33,993 bases of DNA, from assembly GCA_014377665.1 (NCBI GenBank), contig JACMPF010000029.1, positions 1 to 33,993 of the forward strand, read 5' to 3'. The stretch comes from Pedobacter sp. (lineage in GTDB: Bacteria > Bacteroidota > Bacteroidia > Sphingobacteriales > Sphingobacteriaceae). How positions within the stretch are numbered: position 1 is the stretch's first letter; every line of letters begins with the position of its first letter. A model generated the notes under the pieces. The model was not told the DNA's origin and searched no databases. It was given only the letters and a program-made list of their open reading frames with translations. Positions 16,509 through 24,689 of this stretch are shown piece by piece. The position numbers and the translations under genes were made by a program.

Positions 16509-16592
16509 TATATTTGAAGCTTAGACCTTTTCATACAGGTTATATTTGGTTAGAAAAGGGGGTTATCCGGATGGAAATCCCCTTTTGTTTTT
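16509..16592 (+). ncRNA. Possible short transcript with two TATATTTG boxes and terminator hairpin
   Basis: TATATTTG occurs at 16509-16516 and 16541-16548, each matching the Bacteroidota -7 consensus, and a strong stem AAAAGGGG/CCCCTTTT (16554-16561 with 16579-16586) followed by GTTTTT lies directly downstream. The hairpin does not follow an intact gene. A very short transcript or attenuated leader of the gene at 16626 would fit. The terminator itself is better supported than the RNA. Confidence 0.35.
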
Positions 16593-16625
16593 CAATTTCA
16601 ATTTAAATGCTAATATTTGTAGCAT

Positions 16626-16946
16626 ATGTCTCGCGAACTAACAATAACAGTTTTGGCTATCAATGAGCCCAGGTCTGGTAACAACCTGCCATTACACAAG
16701 GTGATGGACAACAGATTGGCTAAATTTGCTTCAGAAATGCAATCCGAATTAGATGTTTTGCTGGAAGGCGAGCAGGATTGTGATGACCTTGTGGTCTGGA
16801 TTAGTTACACCTCTAACTATGCAATCCGTTGGAAAATTGTCAATGATGTCCCAACTCAGATTGAAAAGATAGTTTACGATCTTTGTGCAAAGTTGGGTTA
16901 TATCATTTGGAAGGGAAGCATCATCAGTATTAAACGGAATTCGTAA
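16626..16946 (+). CDS. Hypothetical protein
   Basis: A 106-residue soluble protein with no signal peptide or membrane segment and a mixed alpha/beta pattern: MSRELTITVLAIN, then a helix around LAKFASEMQSELDVLLEG, then strands DLVVWISYTSNYAIRWKI and GYIIWKGSIISIKR. I do not recognise it. It ends 1 base before the ATG of the next small gene, so the two form a coupled pair. Confidence 0.5.
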   Translation: MSRELTITVLAINEPRSGNNLPLHKVMDNRLAKFASEMQSELDVLLEGEQDCDDLVVWISYTSNYAIRWKIVNDVPTQIEKIVYDLCAKLGYIIWKGSIISIKRNS

Positions 16947-16947
16947 T

Positions 16948-17160
16948 ATGACAACAGGAGAAATAGAGGATATCGAAGGGATATTTCAGGGAATTGATTT
17001 AACAGAAGGGCCGATTGAATTGAATGCTGCAACGCGAATCATTGATGTCAAAGCTTTTATCCAGGCTCAGTTGAGCATCATCAAAAATGCTCCTGAAAGC
17101 AGAATGAGCATACCGGCGTATGAGCGGCTTGTCACTTTGAAGGAGATCCTGCTGGCCTAA
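16948..17160 (+). CDS. DUF6965-like small protein
   Basis: A 70-residue soluble protein. The start at 16948 is preferred over the upstream in-frame TTG at 16885 because it lies 1 base after the stop of the preceding gene. The pattern IEDIEGIFQGIDL, then INLNAA-like RIIDVKAFIQAQLSII and a final YERLVTLKEILL recalls the short family annotated as DUF6965 in Bacteroidota. Function is unknown. These small proteins are common in Bacteroidota accessory regions. Confidence 0.6.
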   Translation: MTTGEIEDIEGIFQGIDLTEGPIELNAATRIIDVKAFIQAQLSIIKNAPESRMSIPAYERLVTLKEILLA

Positions 17161-17217
17161 ATATTCAAAAAGACAACCTGTCATTGGTAAACCCATTCTA
17201 AGCTCATTCGTTAAAAA

Positions 17218-17946
17218 ATGTTCACACTTTTCAAAGCCGATATTGAGCAATTCCATATCCCAGACGTCCTTAGCCTCACAACTGACATACCGCATGAACT
17301 TTGTCTTCTGGCGGCAAAGGAATTACAACAACATCTTAGTCAGAACCAGTTCTTCAATCATAATTTCGGTTTGAAAGAAGAAAATGACTCAGCTATCATT
17401 GGAAAAATGTTTGGCGTTCTGGTTGTAAAACTAACCACTGGCAACTTGGGATACCTTTCTGGATTTTCCGGAAAGCTGGGTGGCAAAAACACCTATACCG
17501 AGTTTGTGCCCCCAGTCTTTGATCTGTTAACTGAAGGCAGCTTCCTAAATGCAGGAATGCAGAAGTTAACCAGAATGAATGAGGAAATCAAAGCGACAAA
17601 ACTCGATCATATCAAATTGAAAGAACTCAAGGCTGTACGCCGCATCCATTCCGCCACATTACAAAATAAGATATTTGATCAATACCACCTTTTAAACCAA
17701 GCAGGAATGCCTAAGAGCCTCCGCGGAATCTTTAACAACGCTGGCTATAAAAATCCTCCGGCAGGAGCAGGAGAATGCGCAGGGATTAAACTGTTACAGT
17801 ATGCCTTCCTTCATAATATGAAACCTCTGGCTTTAGCCGAATTCTGGTGGGGGCAGTCTCCCAAGTCTGCAACCTGGAAGCACAGCCAGTTTTATCCCTG
17901 TTGCAAAGAAAAATGTGAGCCTATACTTCAGCACATGCTCAGTTAG
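17218..17946 (+). pseudogene. N-terminal half of RluA-family pseudouridine synthase; catalytic domain absent
   Basis: A 242-residue ORF that matches the N-terminal accessory region of the long (~550 residue) RluA-type pseudouridine synthases: GKMFGVLVVKL, GYLSGFSGKLGG, FVPPVFDLL, then PPAGAGECAGIKLLQYAF and ALAEFWWGQSPKS, with cysteines in FYPCCKEKCEPILQHML. In the family a catalytic RluA domain with an RLD signature follows. Here TAG comes immediately after HMLS and no trace of the catalytic domain is seen in the next 100 bases. It is either a pseudogene cut at the domain border or a stand-alone domain protein. The coding frame itself is intact. Confidence 0.7.
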
Positions 17947-18027
17947 ATTCACTCAAAACCCTGTTACCAAAATAATTTCCCTTGTCAAGTAGTTTATCGC
18001 TAAATATTAATCTGAACATACAATATG

Positions 18028-18388
18028 GAAAATTATACAATGTTGAAGTATTTTGAAAGCCGGACCTAGCGGTCACGCTGGTGGAAAACCATGATACGCA
18101 ACCTTTTCAATAGCTCCGTTGCCCCAATTGGCAAATTTATTGCAATTACGTAAAAAGCAGGCCTATGGTGAGGAAAGAGATTACTTCGATCATCCGAGTT
18201 GTATTGCTGTCGTTCTTTCTAACGGAGATAAAGGTTTTAAATCTATGGAGATTGGTAAAAAATTTGCCAGAAATGTACTTAGAGACGCGCTTGGTCATTG
18301 TGAAGGTGAGGTCTTGATTAATGAGAAGGGTTGGGGAGAGTTCCATTGTGAAGCAGGATCAGTATCTGTTTGGGCAATCTGCGAATAA
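18028..18388 (+). pseudogene. Remnant of GH13 alpha-amylase (C-terminal fragments, frameshifted)
   Basis: Pieces of a cytoplasmic-type alpha-amylase remain in three frames. At 18057-18110 a frame reads PDLAVTLVENHDTQPFQ, the conserved HDTQ region of GH13, preceded in another frame by a short stretch ending KYFESR. From 18119 a different frame reads PQLANLLQLRKKQAYGEERD, then DYFDH, then AVVLSNGDKGFK, and ends in GWGEFHCEAGSVSVW, the C-terminal beta-domain of the family. About 50 residues between HDTQ and PQL and about a dozen after DYFDHPSCI appear lost. The catalytic barrel is gone. The TTG at 18119 is not a credible start. Confidence 0.8.
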
Positions 18389-18427
18389 AACCTAACTTCG
18401 TCTTATCGAAACGAAACTTCCTTCAAT

Positions 18428-19537
18428 ATGAACAAAAAAGGTTTACTATTCATCCTACTATCTGTTTTTAGCAGCAGTCTTCTTTTCTCAAAAGAAAAGG
18501 ATTTCTATAAAAAAGAGTTGCAATCATTGCAGGCTTCTATTCAGAAGAATTTTTACGATCAGGCGGCCGGCTATTATCTGATAGTGACTGATCCATCACA
18601 ACGGGAAACTAAGAATGGTTACTTAAGAGAGTACACCTATTTTTGGTCCTTATGTGCCATGTACCAGGCAGCAAACGAGATAGAGAAACTTGATCCTAAG
18701 GAAAATCTTATGGAACCTTTAATAGCGAATATGGCAGATTATTATAATTCTGCTCCTCCAAAAGGTGGCTATACTGATTATATCATGAAGCTTAAGCCAG
18801 GTGAGCGTTACTATGACGATAACCAATGGATCGGAATTACCGCATTAGACGCTTACGCCAGGAAAAAGAAGAAATCTGATCTTGCACTGGGTAAATCAAT
18901 GTATGATTTTATGATGACAGGATATAACCAGGTTTTGGGTGGTGGTATCTATTGGAAGGAAGGTTCTCTGGATTCTAAAAATACTTGTTCAAATGGTCCA
19001 GGTGTTTTGGTGGCGCTCCAAATGTATCAGGCTACTAAAAAGAAGGCTTATCTGGATACCGCTTTGAAAATATTCAACTGGACAAATACGAAGCTGAGGA
19101 GTCCGGCGGGTCTTTATTATGATAACATCAGAACAACGGATGGTAGTCTAGATAAAACAACACTGTCCTATAATACTGGAACCATGTTGGAGTCGAATGT
19201 ATACCTGTATGAGTTAACAGGTGATAAGAAATACCTAACAGCTGCTAATGAAATAGCAGACAGTTCCCTCCTATTTTTCTATGGTAATAATAAATTTAGA
19301 GATGGTTATTGGTTCAATGCGGTTCTGCTGCGTGGCTATCAACATCTTCTAAAACACAATAAAGACACTAAATACATCAAAGGTTTTCAATCTGCCTTAG
19401 ACAATGCGTTGAACAACGAAAAGAACGAGCTCGGTTTATTCAATGCAAAAAAGGGAGTTCAGAACTTAGTTGAACATGGAGGGATGCTGGAAATACTTGC
19501 TCGATTTGCATGGCTCGAAAAAGAGAAAATTTTGTAA
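18428..19537 (+). CDS. Secreted glycoside hydrolase family 76 protein (alpha-1,6-mannanase-like)
   Basis: A 369-residue exported enzyme with a signal peptide ending near LLFS (residue ~21). The remainder is an alpha/alpha-barrel. It shows YYDDNQWIGI at ~128-137 with the consecutive Asp pair (Asp130-Asp131) that is catalytic in GH76, GGGIYWKEG, SNGPGVLVALQMYQ, and LSYNTGTMLESNVYLYELTG. GH76 enzymes cut alpha-1,6-mannan backbones of fungal cell walls. The length is typical for a single-domain member. It lies 4 bases upstream of an aldose epimerase gene, in an apparent operon, which fits a sugar-processing role. Confidence 0.88.
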   Translation: MNKKGLLFILLSVFSSSLLFSKEKDFYKKELQSLQASIQKNFYDQAAGYYLIVTDPSQRETKNGYLREYTYFWSLCAMYQAANEIEKLDPKENLMEPLIANMADYYNSAPPKGGYTDYIMKLKPGERYYDDNQWIGITALDAYARKKKKSDLALGKSMYDFMMTGYNQVLGGGIYWKEGSLDSKNTCSNGPGVLVALQMYQATKKKAYLDTALKIFNWTNTKLRSPAGLYYDNIRTTDGSLDKTTLSYNTGTMLESNVYLYELTGDKKYLTAANEIADSSLLFFYGNNKFRDGYWFNAVLLRGYQHLLKHNKDTKYIKGFQSALDNALNNEKNELGLFNAKKGVQNLVEHGGMLEILARFAWLEKEKIL

Positions 19538-19541
19538 CACA

Positions 19542-20657
19542 ATGGTAGTTTATTATTACAAGTCTGCTATTTTAATTTTAATATTCATCGGAACCTCCCT
19601 AATTAGCAATGCTAATGGAATAACTAAGCATCTCTTTGGTGAAATTTTCGGACAGAAGGTTTACCAGTATACGCTAGTCAATAAAAAGGGAATGGTAGTA
19701 AAAGTTATTACCTATGGCGCTAGCATTACGGATGTAATCACTGCCGATCGAAATGGTAAGATGGGTAATGTGGTGTTTGGGTTCGATTCTCTTAGTTCAT
19801 ACACAGGCCCTCAGAATGCTTTAATGGGCGCTATAGTTGGTCGTGTGGCTAACAGAATCGCTGGAGGTATGTTTACACTTAATGGTCAGCAATACCGGCT
19901 AAGCGCCAATATTCATGGCGGCAAGATGGGCTTTGATAAGAAAGTTTGGACTCCAGAGGAGTCACCTTCCGGAAAACAAACAGCCCTGAAACTAAGCTAC
20001 TTCAGTAAAGATGGCGAAGAAGGTTATCCGGGTAATTTAAAAGTCAGCGTAACTTATTTATTGACAGATGACAATGAACTGGTGATAAAATATGCTGCTA
20101 CCACCGATAAGCCAACGCACGTTAATTTGACTAACCATAGTTATTTTAACCTCTCAGGTGGAATCGATCCGACAGTATTGAATACCAATCTAACAATTGC
20201 TGCTGATCAGTATCTTGAGGCTGGAGGTGGAAACATTCCAACGGGTAGGTTGATTAATCTCAAGGGCAGTCCGCTAGATTTCAGTGTTGCACACGAAATT
20301 GGCGAAAGAATAATGGAGAACCATCTGTCTTTAACACAAGGTAAGGGTTACGACCTCACTTATGCATTACGCAGCCAAAGCGGTAAATTAAAACTTGCCG
20401 CAAGAGCCTATGAGCCAATTTCAGGGAGAGTGCTTCAGGCATATACAACGGAACCGGGACTGGTATTTTACACTGCAAATCACTTCAATTCAACTTTGAT
20501 TGGAAGGGGAAACAAGCCTTCAGTTAAGTATGGTGGTTTTTGTCTGGAAACCCAGCATTATCCTGATGCTCCAAATCAACCAAAGTTTTCAACTACGGTT
20601 TTAAATCCTGGTCAAACCTATAAGTCGGAAACGATTTTTAAGTTCTCCGTTCTATAA
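19542..20657 (+). CDS. galM: Exported aldose 1-epimerase (galactose mutarotase)
   Basis: A 371-residue protein converting alpha and beta forms of hexoses. The start at 19542 is 4 bases after the GH76 stop and gives a hydrophobic N-terminus ending near SNANG, so the enzyme is probably periplasmic. Family motifs: ITYGASITDVITAD, GRVANRIAGG, IHGGKMGFDKKVW (His125), THVNLTNHSYFNL (His199) and CLETQHYPDAPNQPKF (Glu336 as the catalytic base). The length agrees with GalM. Co-location with GH76 suggests that mannose-type sugars released in the periplasm are its substrate. Confidence 0.9.
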   Translation: MVVYYYKSAILILIFIGTSLISNANGITKHLFGEIFGQKVYQYTLVNKKGMVVKVITYGASITDVITADRNGKMGNVVFGFDSLSSYTGPQNALMGAIVGRVANRIAGGMFTLNGQQYRLSANIHGGKMGFDKKVWTPEESPSGKQTALKLSYFSKDGEEGYPGNLKVSVTYLLTDDNELVIKYAATTDKPTHVNLTNHSYFNLSGGIDPTVLNTNLTIAADQYLEAGGGNIPTGRLINLKGSPLDFSVAHEIGERIMENHLSLTQGKGYDLTYALRSQSGKLKLAARAYEPISGRVLQAYTTEPGLVFYTANHFNSTLIGRGNKPSVKYGGFCLETQHYPDAPNQPKFSTTVLNPGQTYKSETIFKFSVL

Positions 20658-20728
20658 TATTACTCTCTGTAACTAAGCTCCTAATGTCAGATAATTTGCT
20701 ATTTTTGGTTAACCGTAAGACCAAAAAA

Positions 20729-22507
20729 ATGAATAAGATTTTTCTAATTCCAGTCTGCATTTTGACAATAATGTCCTGCAAGCAAGCCGCAAAAAAAGAC
20801 TCGACTGTAGCGAATATACAATTTTTAGCGATGTGTGAGCAATACTATCAGGATGGTTTAAAAATCAATCCATTGGCCGCTACATATATTGGTGATGAGC
20901 GGTATAACGACCTGTTGGCGAATGATGGTTCAGTTACTTATATTCAGGACTACAAAAAGTTTAATGAAAGGTACCTGGACAGTTTGAAGGTTTACGACAG
21001 GGAGAGCTTGGATACCAATGATAGATTGTCGTTCGATTATTTGAAGGATCAACTGGACATGAATATTGAAGGATTGAAATACCATTCTGAATATCTTCCT
21101 TTCAACCAAATGTTTGCCTTGCCGTTAACCATTGGGCAACTGGGATCCGGAACGGGTGCCCAACCCTTTAAAACAGTCAAAAACTATGAAGACTGGTTGA
21201 AGCGTGTATCTGCGTTTTCAGTTTGGGCTGATACTGCGATTGCGAACTTCAGAAAAGGCGAGGCTTCCGGAATTGTGCTTCCTAAGGCTTTGGTAGTTAA
21301 AATGATCCCTCAAATGCAGGCGCTGGTTGTAACTGATCCAAAAGCGAGTTTGTTTTATGGGCCGATCAACCTGATACCGAAAACTTTCAGCGCAGAAGAA
21401 AAACAGAAGCTTACCCAAGACTATATTAATGCAATTTCTACGGTAATTATACCAACCTATAAACGATTGGGTGACTTTCTGCAGAATGAGTATTTATCTA
21501 AAGCAAGAACTACTTCGGGTTATTCCGATATGCCGGGAGGTGCAGAATGGTATGCTTACCTTGTTAGACAACAAACCACCACAAATAAAACTCCTGAAGA
21601 AGTTTATCAAACTGGATTAAAAGAAGTTTCAAGAATTAAATCTGAAATGGATAGTATCAAAAACCTAGTTGGTTTCAAAGGAGATCTAAAAGCATTCTTT
21701 GAATACATGAAGACGGATAAGAAGTTCATGCCTTATAAAAACGCTAAAGAAATTCTTACTGCTTTTGAAAACATTCATCAACGGATGAAGCCTAATCTGA
21801 AAAAGATGTTTGATAAGGAACCTAAAACGCCCTTTGAGATTCGTCAGACGGAAGCTTTTCGCGCCGCATCAGCGAGTGCAGAGTACAATTCGGGTTCCGC
21901 CGACGGTAAGCGCCCTGGAATATTTTACGTTCCGATACTTGATGCAAAAACATTCAATACCACTTCAGGAATGGAGTCTTTATTTCTCCATGAAGCAATT
22001 CCTGGTCACCATTATCAAATTTCATTGACGCAGGAGAATACCTCACTCCCTAACTTCCGTCGTTTTGGAGGTCATAATGCATACGTAGAAGGCTGGGCAT
22101 TATACTGTGAGTCGCTGGGTAAGGAGCTTGGCCTATATCAGGATCCTTACCAGCATATGGGTGCATTAGGTGATGAAATGCACAGAGCCGTCCGTTTGGT
22201 AGTCGACGTAGCAATTCATACTAAAAACATGAGCAGGGAGGATGCGATAAAATACATGACCGACAATGAAGCAATTAGTACTGAAGGAGCTACTGCAGAA
22301 ATAGAGCGTTATATGGGTATTCCGGGACAAGCTTTAGGGTACAAGACTGGTGCAATGAAGATTAGAGAGCTTCGCACGAAATACATGAAGCAGCTTGGAG
22401 GTCAATTCAAAATTGCTGCATTTCATACAGAGGTGCTGAAAGACGGATCTTTGCCCTTATCAGTATTCGAATCTAAAATGGATGCCTGGGCAGATAGGCA
22501 GAAATAG
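20729..22507 (+). CDS. DUF885 family lipoprotein, putative metallo-dipeptidase-like
   Basis: A 592-residue lipoprotein. The start at 20729 puts MNKIF... before the lipobox IMSC (Cys17); the upstream ATG at 20684 would add an unlikely leader. The family marker LHEAIPGHHYQ (His421, Glu422) is intact, with a later EGWALYCESLG helix that supplies another metal Glu in such enzymes. DUF885 members are predicted zinc peptidases; substrates are mostly unknown. The length is normal. It follows the epimerase by 71 bases on the same strand and could share its transcript. Confidence 0.85.
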   Translation: MNKIFLIPVCILTIMSCKQAAKKDSTVANIQFLAMCEQYYQDGLKINPLAATYIGDERYNDLLANDGSVTYIQDYKKFNERYLDSLKVYDRESLDTNDRLSFDYLKDQLDMNIEGLKYHSEYLPFNQMFALPLTIGQLGSGTGAQPFKTVKNYEDWLKRVSAFSVWADTAIANFRKGEASGIVLPKALVVKMIPQMQALVVTDPKASLFYGPINLIPKTFSAEEKQKLTQDYINAISTVIIPTYKRLGDFLQNEYLSKARTTSGYSDMPGGAEWYAYLVRQQTTTNKTPEEVYQTGLKEVSRIKSEMDSIKNLVGFKGDLKAFFEYMKTDKKFMPYKNAKEILTAFENIHQRMKPNLKKMFDKEPKTPFEIRQTEAFRAASASAEYNSGSADGKRPGIFYVPILDAKTFNTTSGMESLFLHEAIPGHHYQISLTQENTSLPNFRRFGGHNAYVEGWALYCESLGKELGLYQDPYQHMGALGDEMHRAVRLVVDVAIHTKNMSREDAIKYMTDNEAISTEGATAEIERYMGIPGQALGYKTGAMKIRELRTKYMKQLGGQFKIAAFHTEVLKDGSLPLSVFESKMDAWADRQK

Positions 22508-22561
22508 AGAAACGATCTGGCATGGTTGTAGCGTTGATGCTGTTTAATTAAACTAAGCCAA

Positions 22562-23137
22562 ATGCTAAAATTATCAATGAGTTCATTTAGTCCGAAAAAT
22601 ATTAGTTCCGAACTTAGGAAAGGTATCAAGCGCCTTTCAACTGGGGGATTTAAGCAGATCTTCTCCAGAATTGATCAATTGGGAATCAAGAATGGTGTAG
22701 ATAAATTGGGTATTGATAGGTTTATCAATCAATGTGCTTACATGGCAGCAGGGTCAGGGCTGGTGACTGGAATAGGAGGATTGAGCTCTCTGCTTATCGG
22801 CGTTCCTTTAGATGTCATTAACCTCATCACGCAGCAGTTCAGGGTAACCTTGGCTATCTCTTATCATCAAACAGGTAGTTATAAGATCAATTTCGAAGAT
22901 TTCTTCAGAATTGTCGCCTCAACTGTTAAAGCTGATGCCAAACTAGCCCTAAGCAAAAATATTATGGAAGAAGTAGCAGAAAAGCTTGTGCTAACTTTAG
23001 GTTCAAAAACTTCTCAGAGACTAGTTCCCATAGTTGGTGGATTAGTAGGTGGGACAGTTAATTACTTCTTTATAAAGGGGGTGGCGAAGACGTTGTTAAA
23101 CAATGAAGAATCTGACAATAAAATGCTTTCTATCTAA
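22562..23137 (+). CDS. EcsC-like protein
   Basis: A 191-residue protein. The central part (residues ~55-95) reads AYMAAGSGLVTGIGGLSSLL then GVPLDVINLITQQFRVTLAISYH, which follows the AxGSGLxxGxGGxxxLxxGxPxDxxxLxxQQFRxTxAI pattern of the EcsC family. A final hydrophobic stretch is near LVPIVGGLVGGTVNYFF. The Gly-rich stretches suggest membrane insertion or association. The function of EcsC-like proteins in Bacteroidota is unknown. A small antisense ORF overlaps its last 4 bases. Confidence 0.65.
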   Translation: MLKLSMSSFSPKNISSELRKGIKRLSTGGFKQIFSRIDQLGIKNGVDKLGIDRFINQCAYMAAGSGLVTGIGGLSSLLIGVPLDVINLITQQFRVTLAISYHQTGSYKINFEDFFRIVASTVKADAKLALSKNIMEEVAEKLVLTLGSKTSQRLVPIVGGLVGGTVNYFFIKGVAKTLLNNEESDNKMLSI

Positions 23138-23229
23138 GTTTTCAGGTTTTTGTTTATGCGAAACAAATCATATACTGCCGCTGCAATTGCGACCAGAACA
23201 AAAAGTAGAATGGGATAATTGAATTTCAT
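23134..23229 (-). CDS. Possible 31-residue single-pass membrane peptide
   Basis: An ATG at 23227-23229 on the minus strand opens 31 codons ending in TAG at 23134-23136. The peptide starts MKFNYPILLFVLVAIAAAVY and ends in a basic tail (DLFRINKNLKT), the layout of a one-helix inner-membrane peptide. It overlaps the end of the EcsC-like gene by 4 bases. There is no recognised family and no strong ribosome site, but the hydrophobic run and clean charge pattern make it more than a random ORF. Confidence 0.4.
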   Translation of the reverse strand: MKFNYPILLFVLVAIAAAVYDLFRINKNLKT

Positions 23230-23519
23230 ATGGTTTGTATTTCTATTCACTATAAAGATGCAAACGCAATATGAACAAAATGTTAATCTCCTGTAAACAT
23301 TTATTCCGATTTCAATTCAAGGATTAAATAGGATTACAAAAGAATTGAACAGATAGAATTTTCAACAAATCAAAGTCCCTCAAAATAATTGCTCAAGAGC
23401 TCATAGATATCCGCTTGACAAACCCCAGGAACATAATTATGATTTTTCCCAAAGATATTATTTTTAGCTTAGTAAAAAAAATTGAAATGATAACCAATTC
23501 ATTTCCTAAATAGCTTAAT
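23230..23519. other. Intergenic region, about 290 bases, no gene seen
   Basis: This AT-rich stretch lies between the small minus-strand peptide and the lectin gene. I see no RNA gene, terminator or long repeat in it. It presumably carries the divergent promoters, but no clear -33/-7 pair was found. Confidence 0.5.
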
Positions 23520-24020
23520 ATGAAAACCATAACTTCTTTCTTTTGTCTGCTTTTAATATTCAGTTACGCGTATTCCCAAGACATAAAAGGTACCTATGCG
23601 ATTAAAAATGTGAAGACAGGCATGCTCCTTCGAATAAAAGATGCCAATGGTAAAAATGGAACGCCTTTAGTTGCTTACGGTCCACAAAATTGGAAATGCA
23701 TGACATGGGATTTCCAGTCTATGGGAGATAACACTTATCAACTGAAAAATCTTTTCACAAAAAAAACCTTTCAGCCCTTAGGTGAAGCAAAGGAGACGGT
23801 GGCTCTTGAAGAACAGCCGCTTTTAGTGGATGCTGTAAATCAGCAATATGAATTTATTAAGGTTAAAAAGGATACTTATTTAATCCGCCTCAAGGCAACT
23901 GAACTTTATCTGACTCCGGCGGATGCTGATGGTAGTACAAATTCAGCAATCGTATTGGCAAAGAAGAAAAATTCAAGCGAGCAACAATGGATTATCTATC
24001 TCCAAAACCCAACGATTTAG
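23520..24020 (+). CDS. Secreted ricin-type (RICIN/beta-trefoil) lectin-like protein
   Basis: A 166-residue exported protein with a signal peptide ending YAYS-QD (residue ~20). The rest looks like a single beta-trefoil: GTYAIKNVKTGMLLRIKD, a TYQLKNLFTKKTF repeat, and a final EQQWIIYLQ that recalls the QxW motif (Q-Q-W). It is probably a sugar-binding domain on its own in the periplasm or outside. It stands alone on its transcript, immediately upstream of a truncated sulfatase gene. Confidence 0.7.
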   Translation: MKTITSFFCLLLIFSYAYSQDIKGTYAIKNVKTGMLLRIKDANGKNGTPLVAYGPQNWKCMTWDFQSMGDNTYQLKNLFTKKTFQPLGEAKETVALEEQPLLVDAVNQQYEFIKVKKDTYLIRLKATELYLTPADADGSTNSAIVLAKKKNSSEQQWIIYLQNPTI

Positions 24021-24101
24021 TGAAATTCAGAATTCCTACAATATTTAGTATTAGAATTGGTGATTTACCAAACTTATGTTTAAACAGATATTTAAGACTA
24101 G

Positions 24102-24689
24102 GTACGCTATATCATTTCTTATCCGTTTCTATTTAGCAACAGTTATGCTGAATCAAGTGATAATCGCTACCCGAATGAACTTTCGAAGACGGGTATCTAT
24201 TCTTTCTTTTTTGCCTTCAAGAATAATGAGCTCCACTATTATGATTTCTATTCCTTAGTTTTAGAAAGCGAGTTGTATAAAATAATGCGAGATCAACTAA
24301 TTAATCACAACAGTCACTTTGTTAGTCCAGACAATTCTATACGAAGAAAGATTATAGTCGCTGGAAAATCCTTTAGGCCGAATGTGGTAATGATTGCCGT
24401 TGAAAGTTTAAGCGCCGATTTCTTAGCCCATTTTGGTAGTACGCAAAAGTTGACTTCAACATTGGATTCTTTAGCAGATCAAGGTCTGCTTTTCAGCAAT
24501 ATGTATGCAACGGGTACTAGAACTTTTAGGGGGATGGAAGCATTAAGTTTATCTATCCCGCCCACGCCAGGTAATAGTATAGTAAGACGTCAGGATAATC
24601 AAAAACTGCTGCAAGGAAAATGTGCCATTTTAATAATCAGTATTTATCAAAGCGTAAGTATGAATTTCAAAATGATTAGAGGAATTTAA
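24102..24689 (+). pseudogene. Core of an LTA-synthase-like sulfatase; membrane and C-terminal parts missing
   Basis: One frame is open from just after TAG (24099-24101) to TAA (24687-24689) and has no proper start in its first part. It reads ELSKTGIYSFFFAFKNNEL, then PNVVMIAVESLSADFLAHFG (with the metal Glu), then ATGTRTFRGMEALSLSIPP (with the nucleophile Thr) and PGNSIVRRQDNQ. This is the start of the periplasmic domain of Bacteroidota LTA-synthase-family sulfatases. The N-terminal ~200 membrane residues are absent, and after DNQKL the homology is lost; a shifted frame there reads HFNNQYLSKRKYEFQND then stop. Its TAA directly abuts the ATG of the response regulator. Confidence 0.78.

Larger units (their letters stand above)
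16068..16625. other. Intergenic region of ~560 bases with remnant ORF and possible small RNA
   Basis: No intact gene is visible between the minus-strand lipoprotein start and the small plus-strand gene at 16626. The stretch contains a short inverted repeat AGGTT-GAT-AACCT near 16146-16158, an open stretch without a proper start (16214-16423), two TATATTTG boxes and a strong hairpin (16554-16590), described separately. Confidence 0.6.

Noticed and set aside
18119-18388. An 89-residue gene with TTG start
   Set aside because: The sequence is the C-terminal domain of an alpha-amylase with losses, so it is listed as part of a pseudogene.
24076-24258. A 60-residue ORF (MFKQIFKTRYA...)
   Set aside because: It is in a different frame from the sulfatase homology that covers the same bases; probably a by-product, although its first residues could derive from the lost membrane part.
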